The notes under the pieces were generated by a model. The model had not been told where the DNA came from. It did no database searches and was given only the letters and a program-made list of their open reading frames with translations. A program made the translations under genes and the position numbers. Positions 1 through 6,552 of a DNA stretch of 7,637 nucleotides are shown here, one piece after another. Location: the NCBI GenBank assembly GCA_031270525.1, contig JAISXN010000004.1, positions 1 through 7,637 on the forward strand, given 5' to 3'. Position 1 is the stretch's first letter. Every line of letters starts with the position of its first letter. This stretch comes from Candidatus Symbiothrix sp. (GTDB lineage Bacteria; Bacteroidota; Bacteroidia; Bacteroidales; Azobacteroidaceae).

Positions 1-18
1 ACAAAAGGTGAGGGTTTA

Positions 19-543
19 TCAATAAAGAAATAATCCCGAAATACCTGCCAGAACAATCATCAGAATCGGGTGAATTTTGAAGAATTTAATCAGAATAAAG
101 GCTACCGCAAAAATAATAATGCTTTTGTAGTCGATAAAATTCTCTTTATTCATCAACATTAGCGCAGCGGATGCAATCAAGCCGACAACTACCGGCCGGA
201 GGACCGAAAAAGCGCCTTCAACATATTGATTATCACGAAATTTCGTGTAAGCCCGCACAATGAGCAAAACAATAATAAAGGACGGCAAACAAACCGCAAA
301 AGTGGCGACAACCGAACCCAAAACGTTTCCGGTAACGGCATAACCGATATAAGTTGCGGAATTGATTCCAATCGGGCCGGGCGTCATTTGGGAAATGGCA
401 ACAATATCGGTAAATTCCCCGCTGGTCAACCAAGCGTGTTTTTCCACTACTTCGCTCTGAATCAGGGAAAGCATGGCATAGCCTCCACCGAAGCTGAAGA
501 GACCGATTTTCAGGTAAGTCCAGAAAAGTTGGAAATATATCAT
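19..543 (-). CDS. chromate transporter (CHR) family protein, single domain, second of pair
   Basis: This 174-residue membrane protein is the second half-size CHR-family member and the presumed heterodimer partner of the gene just upstream. The family blocks are FSFGGGYAML at 16-25, SQMTPGPIGIN at 51-61 followed by YIGY at 65-68, and LRPVVVGLI at 115-123. The QMTPGP form here and the QSLPG form in the neighbour are the two variants usually seen in CHR pairs or in the two halves of long ChrA proteins. Charges lie in the loop at 97-103 and at Lys153/Lys156, while the C-terminus (LFLY) has none, opposite to its partner. The start at 543 aligns with the start of the paralogue. The reading frame is complete, ending in TGA at 19-21, and 18 nt remain before the window edge. 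The spacer to the upstream copy is 42 nt and rich in A/C on the coding strand, with no strong ribosome-binding site. Confidence 0.9.
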   Translation of the reverse strand: MIYFQLFWTYLKIGLFSFGGGYAMLSLIQSEVVEKHAWLTSGEFTDIVAISQMTPGPIGINSATYIGYAVTGNVLGSVVATFAVCLPSFIIVLLIVRAYTKFRDNQYVEGAFSVLRPVVVGLIASAALMLMNKENFIDYKSIIIFAVAFILIKFFKIHPILMIVLAGISGLFLY

Positions 544-585
544 CGTTGTTTGTTTATTTTAAGGAGTTGTTTCAATTATTCTTAT

Positions 586-1122
586 CTATTGTCGCCATAT
601 TCTTTTAAAAACAACACCAACAACCGCCGCCACCAAAACAATATAGATAGGCGATACCCCCCAATACCAAATCAAAACTGCCGCCGCAACCGGTATAACA
701 ACGGTTTTGAGATTGATTCCAATATTCTTGGCCGTAGTGAAAACCGGAACGGCTATCAAAGCTACGACCGCCGGACGGATGGCATTGAAAATCTTTACTA
801 CATAAATGTTCTCGTCGAAATGCCTGAAAAACACGGCAATCAACAGAATAATCAAAAAAGAAGGCAATATAGCCCCTAATGTGGCGACTATACTGCCCAA
901 ATATCCTTTCAATTTATAACCGGTGAAGATGGAAATATTTACGGCAAAAATTCCCGGAAGTGACTGTGAAACAGCCGTTATATCTACAAATTCTTTCGGA
1001 TCTATCCATTGTTTTTTTTCGACAACGTCTTTCTCTATCAGCGGCAACATTGCGTAACCGCCTCCAATGGTAAACATGCCGATTTTAGTAAATGTATAAA
1101 ATAATTGTCCGTATAAATTCAT
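586..1122 (-). CDS. chromate transporter (CHR) family protein, single domain, first of pair
   Basis: This 178-residue integral membrane protein is one half-size member of the chromate ion transporter (ChrA/CHR, Pfam Chromate_transp) superfamily. Short-chain members usually work as pairs encoded by adjacent genes. Visible signatures are FTIGGGYAMLPL at 17-28, SQSLPGIFAVN at 52-62 followed by FTGY at 66-69, and IRPAVVALI at 115-123. About five or six hydrophobic segments are present. The protein carries positive charges in the loop at 70-72 and at the C-terminus (Lys173, Arg174, Arg177), where its partner has none. The start lies 2 nt after the porN stop, so translation may be coupled to porN. 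The N-terminus aligns with that of the second copy, supporting this start. The substrate cannot be read from sequence: characterised members export chromate, but many family members in anaerobes have no tested role. No other resistance gene is visible in the window. Confidence 0.9.
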   Translation of the reverse strand: MNLYGQLFYTFTKIGMFTIGGGYAMLPLIEKDVVEKKQWIDPKEFVDITAVSQSLPGIFAVNISIFTGYKLKGYLGSIVATLGAILPSFLIILLIAVFFRHFDENIYVVKIFNAIRPAVVALIAVPVFTTAKNIGINLKTVVIPVAAAVLIWYWGVSPIYIVLVAAVVGVVFKRIWRQ

Positions 1123-1127
1123 TCCTA
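1120..1127 (-). promoter_or_regulatory. porN stop / CHR start junction, likely translational coupling
   Basis: The coding strand reads TAG-GA-ATG: the porN stop codon is separated by two bases from the start of the first CHR gene. Such spacing allows ribosomes ending porN to reinitiate. Coupling is inferred from distance only. Confidence 0.55.
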
Positions 1128-2318
1128 TCTGGTTCTTCTCACGCTTCGGGTCGGAGTTGAGGAAGATTTTTCCGCCTTCGGTTTCGTCTGCTTCTTTTCT
1201 TCTGTAGCCTTGCTTGCGTCCTGATTACTGCTTCCCCTACCCTTTCTTACACTGTTTGTTGCCGATTTACTCTCTTTCTTGTTAGCCGCTAAAGTTGTAG
1301 TATCTTCCTGTACCCAAAGTTGTTTTTCGAAAAACTTCAACTGGTTCTCAATACTGTCCTGCGCATGTTTCAAAGCTTCGGGTTCATTGCCTACCTGTTG
1401 AGCCAAAGTCTGATTTTTCATGTTGACTGTTTTAATGATATCTCCCGAATACATTTTCTTCATGAAATAATCATCTATTGTGTAAGTCAAGGCATTGTTA
1501 TAATCCGAAGTCATAACCAGCGTACGGGAAAGATAAGGACGAATGCTTTCATAGGGTATCCAACAGATTGGATTGGTTTGGGTTGTCCCGTCGTTATAAT
1601 CCATTCTGATCATAACCGGACAAATGGCCGTTACCCGCGAATTGAACGAGCCTGTCGCTTCATCAAAAAACCAACCTTCTTTTATCAAATATTTTGAAAC
1701 GTCCTGACTTGGAACATCCGTTTCATCAATGATGAATTTTGCATTTTCACCTGTACCTTCTACCGTATAAGGTATCAAATTGCTTTTCAAAACTTCTTCG
1801 AAAGGAACTCTTGCATCTTCAGTGAAAACAGCTTCTCTATCAGCTATATACCTATACATATCTATTCTATTATCACTCATCAGTTGAAATAAAAGCGTAA
1901 AAAGATTGACTCTGTCGCCCATCGGCTGGACGGGGTATCGCAAAGCTGCATTATCGCCTTTATCTAAATCTATAATCTTAAATATCTCTCTAAGCCAAAC
2001 CGTATGGGTGGGAACTCTCGAATTATCCAGATTTTTTATCTTTGCTCTTTCGGTCAACGAAACTGTTTTATCGGGAGTGACTTCCGACGGACGCTGACGC
2101 GTTCTGCGCACCGAAGCCGGCTCTTGCTGCCGTACCTGTTGCGATTGTTCCTGAACCTCCCCAGACTGGTTTTGCCTGTTTTGATTCCGTTCGGCTTGTA
2201 GCCTTCGTTGCTCTTCAATCTGTCTTTGAATCTGTTGCCTGTCGGACGTTTGAGCAAAACCTGCACGTGCAAACACAAAAAAGATAAACAGCAAACTGAA
2301 AAAATAAATTGGTTTCAT
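1125..2318 (-). CDS. porN: T9SS ring protein PorN (GldN)
   Basis: PorN is the periplasmic partner of lipoprotein PorK in the T9SS ring. A signal peptide is clear (MKPIYFF..., hydrophobic 4-17, probable cleavage after Ala22 before Gln23). Residues 23-78 are a Gln/Arg-rich, probably disordered segment. The conserved GldN core covers about 90-345, with VWLREIFKIIDLDKGDNAAL at 107-126, YPVQPMGDRVNLFTLLF at 128-144, and two cysteines, Cys233 and Cys252, that might form a disulfide. Residues 347-397 are a low-complexity Lys/Ser/Thr/Arg tail. The short motif SVRRTR occurs twice, at 69-74 and at the extreme C-terminus (392-397). The 397-residue length is somewhat above the P. gingivalis protein (about 360), mainly because of the low-complexity ends. 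A weak purine-rich AAGGA lies 11 nt before the ATG. The TAG stop is 2 nt before the next gene. Confidence 0.95.
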   Translation of the reverse strand: MKPIYFFSLLFIFFVFARAGFAQTSDRQQIQRQIEEQRRLQAERNQNRQNQSGEVQEQSQQVRQQEPASVRRTRQRPSEVTPDKTVSLTERAKIKNLDNSRVPTHTVWLREIFKIIDLDKGDNAALRYPVQPMGDRVNLFTLLFQLMSDNRIDMYRYIADREAVFTEDARVPFEEVLKSNLIPYTVEGTGENAKFIIDETDVPSQDVSKYLIKEGWFFDEATGSFNSRVTAICPVMIRMDYNDGTTQTNPICWIPYESIRPYLSRTLVMTSDYNNALTYTIDDYFMKKMYSGDIIKTVNMKNQTLAQQVGNEPEALKHAQDSIENQLKFFEKQLWVQEDTTTLAANKKESKSATNSVRKGRGSSNQDASKATEEKKQTKPKAEKSSSTPTRSVRRTR

Positions 2319-2345
2319 ATTTCAAAATTTCCTTGATACTTTTTA

Positions 2346-3917
2346 TTAATTAATGATGATTTCGAGCGGAGAATTTAATGTCCTTTCGCTCCCGTCTGGA
2401 CCGCGCGCAACAATTCCCCTGATCAATATTCGTTTCCCACGCTGTAATCCGCGCATCATCGTCTTTTGCTGTTCGGTAAACGAGGGACCTTGAGCAATTT
2501 CCTTCACGTCCATACCCATATTGTCGGTAATCGTAACTTCAAACCGCAAAACCTCAAACGAAAGATTTAACAATCCGTCGTCAATGGCCACTCTAATACC
2601 TTCGGTATTGAGTAAAATCGCTTTAGCCAAAGCGCGGCCTCCTCCTTCAAATTTTTCAGGATTGCCTTTAGCGTCCGTTATCATCAGGAAAGCGGTCGGC
2701 ATCGGCAAAGGTCTTACTTTGAAATTGTTTTTACCCATTTCCTGAACACGTCCGTCAGTTGTTTTTGCCTGAACCGAAACAATGGCTTCTACGCCGGCTC
2801 TGGCAGGCCGGGCAATCCAAACATTTTCATTCTTGCGCGTCAATGTTCCGTTAGTCATGGTGGCGGTAATATTGTTACTCGGTACGCCCGGAACTGCAAT
2901 CCGCAATTCGTTGTCGATCCCCGGATATAACACGTTCATCATCAGGGAAGCCACGGTTGCACTCGGTTCTACGACGGAATATTGCGTTGAAAATTCATAA
3001 CGAGACATCCCTGTGCTCGAATTTAATTCGATGTAACCGTTTAACGGAAATGTTCCTGTCGAACCTGTTCCAACGACATAGTGACCTCGCGCTTCCGGAG
3101 GTAACATTTTACCGTTCACATACACAGCCGGTTGTTGCGTCGAATCCACCGCCGAAAGCACCAAGTCGGCTACATAACTCTGTCCTTTCATTATAATCTG
3201 CGATTGAGGAATAACTTGCGCTTCGATTTTATTTACTTTATAATCCTGCAGATCAACATTTCGCAGAAGTTCGCTCAAAACTTCACCTTCGGCGTAACGG
3301 ATATCGTTTTGCAATTTAGTCAACAAAGTAACGGATGCGACTACCGGCATTTTCCAGAACATGGATTCTTCCCAAGTCTGGTTGTTTTCTTTGGCCTTTT
3401 TCGAAACTTCCGTACTCAGGTTGGACCGGACAATATTTCTTTTGGTTGTATCAATAATTAACGAGGATACAAAATTCCGGTAATCGTCTATGGCTTCTTT
3501 GAGTTTTTTTCCGTCGTTTTTTCCGTGCTCAAACATCACATCATAAGCAGCATCCAGATTTTCGGGGCGTTTGAGGTCTTCAGGGTCTCCGTCTTTTCCA
3601 TCGGATTTTTTCACAATCTTCACTTTCAATTCTTGTGTGTAATTAAACAATGAATCGGATTTGTCTTTTACCTCTTTGGCGTAATTGTACCATTTTTCCG
3701 TTTTTGTGGGATTCATGTTATGATAATCCACCATATCGTTGAGAATCATCTCATTCCGTGTGGAAGTCGATTTCATTGTTCTATTTATACTGTCTTCCAC
3801 CAATGCAAAACCATCCAATACTTCCGTAGAAACATTGAGGGCTAACATCGCAATGAAAACCAGATACATCAGGTTTATCATTTTCTGCCGGGGGGAATTG
3901 GGACTGTTTGCTGCCAT
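2346..3917 (-). CDS. porM: T9SS motor shaft protein PorM (GldM)
   Basis: PorM is anchored in the inner membrane by one helix and spans the periplasm as a dimer, passing PorL-driven rotation or torque to the PorK/N ring. The 523 residues match the family (about 510-520). The short cytoplasmic N-terminus (MAANSPNSPRQK) is followed by one transmembrane helix at about 14-31. Arg10 just before the helix is the likely counterpart of the conserved GldM arginine (Arg9 in Flavobacterium) proposed to pair with the PorL helix-2 glutamate. The helical D1 domain covers about 36-220 and ends in the well-conserved stretch FWKMPVVASVTLLTKLQND at 187-205. Three beta-rich domains follow, at about 225-315 (D2), 318-402 (D3) and 405-523 (D4). 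D4 is the part known to contact PorK/PorN. Spacing is 26 nt after porL and 27 nt before porN. I see no truncation or frameshift. Confidence 0.96.
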   Translation of the reverse strand: MAANSPNSPRQKMINLMYLVFIAMLALNVSTEVLDGFALVEDSINRTMKSTSTRNEMILNDMVDYHNMNPTKTEKWYNYAKEVKDKSDSLFNYTQELKVKIVKKSDGKDGDPEDLKRPENLDAAYDVMFEHGKNDGKKLKEAIDDYRNFVSSLIIDTTKRNIVRSNLSTEVSKKAKENNQTWEESMFWKMPVVASVTLLTKLQNDIRYAEGEVLSELLRNVDLQDYKVNKIEAQVIPQSQIIMKGQSYVADLVLSAVDSTQQPAVYVNGKMLPPEARGHYVVGTGSTGTFPLNGYIELNSSTGMSRYEFSTQYSVVEPSATVASLMMNVLYPGIDNELRIAVPGVPSNNITATMTNGTLTRKNENVWIARPARAGVEAIVSVQAKTTDGRVQEMGKNNFKVRPLPMPTAFLMITDAKGNPEKFEGGGRALAKAILLNTEGIRVAIDDGLLNLSFEVLRFEVTITDNMGMDVKEIAQGPSFTEQQKTMMRGLQRGKRILIRGIVARGPDGSERTLNSPLEIIIN

Positions 3918-3921
3918 CTAT

Positions 3922-3941
3922 ATAATTGAGAATTGAGAATG
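3922..3941 (-). repeat. heptamer repeat in porL-porM spacer
   Basis: On the coding strand the 26-nt spacer contains CATTCT, CAATTCT and CAATTAT in tandem, the last ending 4 nt before the porM ATG. The central unit is identical to the first unit of the repeat upstream of porL, so both spacers flanking porL share the motif. Neither the porN-porM spacer nor the gap between the two CHR genes has it. Confidence 0.65.
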
Positions 3942-3943
3942 AT

Positions 3944-5083
3944 TTATATGGGTGCGTTGAAATGGGAATTGCCGCCTGCGCCGTACATGTTCATGGTCAT
4001 CGCATTCAACAAGCGGTTGTAAACGCCGTTGAGCGCGTGCAACTGTTGCGACATTTTTTCGGTTTCTGTCCGGAACACCGAACTGTCTACAATCGAGCCT
4101 TCATACAAATCTTTGATGCGCATCAAACCGGAATTAATCCGTTCAATAGCATCAATTTGAGAGCTGATGCTCTTCAACTGTATTTCGTATATCGTATTCA
4201 AACCCTGGATATTTCTATTCAAAGCTTCCATTTGATGAACGTAACCGCGAGAGGATTGATTGATTCCGTCGGAATTATCGGTAATGCTCTTGTAGGAATT
4301 GAGTAACACATCCGATACATCGGTCAGGCTATTGGTAACCGTACTGAATTTGGACATGTTTTCCGACATTTCCGTCAATTTATCTAAATATTGTTGGGTA
4401 GCATCGGTCACCTCAGCCATTTTGCCTAATTGGTCGGCTGCCGCCGCCATCTTTTTAATGCTGGTTGTCAGTGCGTTGCTGTCTTCTTCCGAAATGTTGA
4501 CGGCATTGGGGATGCCGAACGATTGACGGACTTGTCCGGGCGTCATTGCTTCGACTGCTTCTACTGCGTTTTTCGGGTTTTCCGTCGTCGTGACTCCGCC
4601 GCCAAACCCGCCGGAACTGGTGCCGCCAAAGTTTGCGCCGCCAAAACTTGCACCACCGATGATGATAGCGCCCCCGGTTCCTCCGGAAGCTGCAACTCCG
4701 ATTGCTCCTACGCCTGCACCTTTCACACCTGTAGCTGAACCAACCCCGCTTCCTACGACAACCGATCCGCCCGAACCGCCGCCGTTTCCGAACACCGGTC
4801 TATCATCCGCATCATTTGTATCCAACACCGGAAATACCCTATCCCATTGATAATCTTTAACCGGTGTGTCGAAAGCCGAAATCAAAAACACAAAAAACTC
4901 CGTAAGCAAACCTGTCGTAAGCAGTATATTTCCCAGATTGTATGGCCAATGAGTAATTTTCGCCAGAGCTCCGATGATTACGACTGCAGCTCCTACACTA
5001 TAAAAAATTTGAAAAAATCTTTTACCGGCATCGCCCGATAAAAATTTTTCTACAATATTTTGATATCTTCTTTTGAAACCCAT
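3944..5083 (-). CDS. porL: T9SS motor stator protein PorL (GldL)
   Basis: This is the inner-membrane component that with PorM forms the proton-motive-force-driven T9SS motor. Two membrane helices are visible, at about 24-44 and 49-71, with the family motif GALAKITHWP at 38-47. Glu62 lies within helix 2 and is the likely counterpart of the essential glutamate of Flavobacterium GldL (Glu49). Tyr28, Lys42 and His45 match other conserved motor residues. WDRVFPVL at 80-87 ends the conserved N-terminal part. Residues about 96-163 are a glycine-rich linker. Residues about 170-365 look alpha-helical with heptad-like hydrophobic spacing, as expected for the cytoplasmic domain. At 379 residues it is longer than the PorL/GldL I know (roughly 215-310), much of the excess being the linker. 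The start at 5083 gives the usual short, basic, cytoplasmic N-terminus. Both flanking spacers contain the same short heptamer repeat. Confidence 0.95.
   Translation of the reverse strand: MGFKRRYQNIVEKFLSGDAGKRFFQIFYSVGAAVVIIGALAKITHWPYNLGNILLTTGLLTEFFVFLISAFDTPVKDYQWDRVFPVLDTNDADDRPVFGNGGGSGGSVVVGSGVGSATGVKGAGVGAIGVAASGGTGGAIIIGGASFGGANFGGTSSGGFGGGVTTTENPKNAVEAVEAMTPGQVRQSFGIPNAVNISEEDSNALTTSIKKMAAAADQLGKMAEVTDATQQYLDKLTEMSENMSKFSTVTNSLTDVSDVLLNSYKSITDNSDGINQSSRGYVHQMEALNRNIQGLNTIYEIQLKSISSQIDAIERINSGLMRIKDLYEGSIVDSSVFRTETEKMSQQLHALNGVYNRLLNAMTMNMYGAGGNSHFNAPI
4595..4798 (-). other. glycine-rich linker coding segment in porL
   Basis: This stretch encodes PorL residues about 96-163, dominated by Gly with Ala, Ser, Val and Ile. 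It includes an N-terminal GGGSGG run and FGG units near the end (SFGGANFGGTSSGGFGGG). It lies between the conserved membrane/VFPVL part and the helical cytoplasmic domain. GCC-rich tracts on the plus strand reflect the Gly codons. It is probably a flexible tether. The extent is approximate because the edges are compositional. Confidence 0.7.
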
Positions 5084-5090
5084 AACTTTG

Positions 5091-5118
5091 TGTATTGTGA
5101 ATTGAGAATTAAGAATTG
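5091..5118 (-). repeat. tandem heptamer repeat in porK-porL spacer
   Basis: On the coding strand this reads as four imperfect 7-nt units: CAATTCT, TAATTCT, CAATTCA, CAATACA. It fills most of the 39-nt spacer and ends 7 nt before the porL start codon. No stem-loop or ribosome-binding site is apparent in it. The same unit recurs in the next spacer. Its function is unknown. Confidence 0.75.
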
Positions 5119-5122
5119 GGAA

Positions 5123-6547
5123 TTATTTTTTTCCTTTTATTTTAGAGAAACCGACTTGCGTGCGAACGCAACGGAATCCGATATAGGAACGTTGTTCATT
5201 CTGATATTCGAAGGAACGGATATCCGAACGGATAAAATGCGCTACATCTTTCCACGAGCCTCCGCGAACTACCTTTTTCTTCAATGCATAAGGATCTTCT
5301 TTTGCTGCATTATAACGGTATTCGGAGTTCATATCGCTCATAATTTCGGGACCGGATTCGAGATAAGCGGTTGAAGTCCATTCCGCCACGTTACCGGCCA
5401 TATCGTACAAACCAAATTCGTTGGGTGAGAAAGAAGCAACCTTGGATGTAATCAAGTGTCCGTCTTTCGTATAATTGCCGTCATCCGGTTTGAAATTGCC
5501 GAGGAAACAGCCTTTTTCGCCGGTAACGCCATCCGTCGCCCACGGATAGATGTTTTCCGATTTTCCACTTCTTGCGGCATATTCAAATTCCGCTTCCGTC
5601 GGTAAACGATAAGGCTCAATAGTGTTTCTGAATCTGCTGTCCATTGATTTTTTCAGGTATTCGGTCCGCCAGACGCAAAAAGCATTGGCTTGCTCCCATG
5701 AAATGCCCACTACCGGATAGTCGTTGTATCCGGGGTGATTGAAATACAAACGCATATAGGGTTCGTTGTAGGCATTATTGAAATCGTTTATCCAAACCGT
5801 TTCGTCGGGATAAATGTTTACAATATAAGTGTTCAGGAAGTCATAAATGGAACTCAACGGGCGGGTAATCGTTTCGGATATAATTTTTCCTTCTTCATCA
5901 ATATAAGCCGTGTCTTTCGAAATCATAATCACTTCGTTGAGATCAGCTTTGATATCGGTATTCCTTACTCTTTCGGCTGGGTCTAACCGGTTTCTCCTTA
6001 ATGCATAAGAAGTTGCATCAAAAACAGAATAGCGGAAAATTATTTGTTTGGAGTCTAATTTTGTTTCTCCGGTAATCGGATTCGTCCAATATACGCTACG
6101 CATGGCCGCCAATTCGTCTTCGTTAGCTCTCCGCTCCGTCGGGATAGGTTTATTCCAATTCAAAACAGGAGGATCAATCGGGTCTCCATTCCTATCTTCC
6201 TCTATTTTATAGGTATCGTCGCCGGCGCTGTAAAGTCGTTCCCTGATAATCGAATCCCTCACCCAATACACAAATTGCCGGTATTCGGCATTGGTTATTT
6301 CCGTCTCGTCCATCCAGAAAGCGTCAATCGAAACGCCTTTCGAACTTTGATAAACGCCCCATAAAGAATCCGGCTTGGCTGGACCCATTTCATAAGACCC
6401 TCTCTTAATCAGCACCATACCATACGGACTCGGTTCGCTCCAACTGGGAGCGCTTACGCCGACCAATTCACCTCCGTCGCCCGAAAGTGATCGTCCGCAA
6501 GAAACAATGAAGAATGTCAATAAGGCCAAGAAAATCAAATTTTTCAT
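5123..6547 (-). CDS. porK: T9SS ring lipoprotein PorK (GldK), FGE-like fold
   Basis: The product is a 474-residue lipoprotein that with PorN forms the large periplasmic ring of the T9SS beneath the outer membrane. The signal peptide (1-16) ends in a lipobox with lipidated Cys17 (IVSC). The rest is an FGE-sulfatase (SUMF1-type) fold: GMVLIKRGSYEMG at 43-55, DETEITNAEYRQFV at 80-93, YPVVGISWEQANAFCVWR at 277-294, YRLPTEAEFEYAARSG at 313-328, GLYDMAGNVAEW at 379-390, VVRGGSW at 426-432 and YIGFRCVRT at 455-463. Residues about 100-270 form a long insert between the first two conserved blocks that ordinary FGE enzymes lack. The copper-binding cysteines of active FGE, expected after GGSW, are replaced (Asp434 and Ile439 in my hand alignment), so an enzymatic role is unlikely and a structural one fits. 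Length matches GldK/PorK (about 460-490). The gene is 5 nt after porP and 39 nt before porL. Confidence 0.96.
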   Translation of the reverse strand: MKNLIFLALLTFFIVSCGRSLSGDGGELVGVSAPSWSEPSPYGMVLIKRGSYEMGPAKPDSLWGVYQSSKGVSIDAFWMDETEITNAEYRQFVYWVRDSIIRERLYSAGDDTYKIEEDRNGDPIDPPVLNWNKPIPTERRANEDELAAMRSVYWTNPITGETKLDSKQIIFRYSVFDATSYALRRNRLDPAERVRNTDIKADLNEVIMISKDTAYIDEEGKIISETITRPLSSIYDFLNTYIVNIYPDETVWINDFNNAYNEPYMRLYFNHPGYNDYPVVGISWEQANAFCVWRTEYLKKSMDSRFRNTIEPYRLPTEAEFEYAARSGKSENIYPWATDGVTGEKGCFLGNFKPDDGNYTKDGHLITSKVASFSPNEFGLYDMAGNVAEWTSTAYLESGPEIMSDMNSEYRYNAAKEDPYALKKKVVRGGSWKDVAHFIRSDIRSFEYQNEQRSYIGFRCVRTQVGFSKIKGKK

Positions 6548-6552
6548 ATTTA

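Noticed and set aside
544..585. Possible terminator or internal promoter between the CHR genes
   Set aside because: No inverted repeat followed by a T-tract, and no TAnnTTTG element, was seen in the 42-nt spacer.
226..879. Long plus-strand open frame (217 residues) antisense to both CHR genes
   Set aside because: Its product is Asn/Arg/Gln-rich with no domain or signal. It spans two clear membrane-protein genes and their spacer on the opposite strand, and looks like a compositional shadow.
3926..4306. Plus-strand frame of 126 residues antisense to the 3' end of porL
   Set aside because: No recognisable features, and it lies opposite the conserved helical domain of PorL.
4590..4850. Plus-strand proline-rich open frame (PPKFAPPKLAPP-like)
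   Set aside because: It is the complement of the Gly-rich PorL linker: Gly codons GGC/GGN read as Pro/Ala on the other strand.
5060..5374. Plus-strand frame of 104 residues across the porK-porL spacer
   Set aside because: It lies opposite the conserved C-terminal FGE blocks of porK, with no start context or homology that I recognise.
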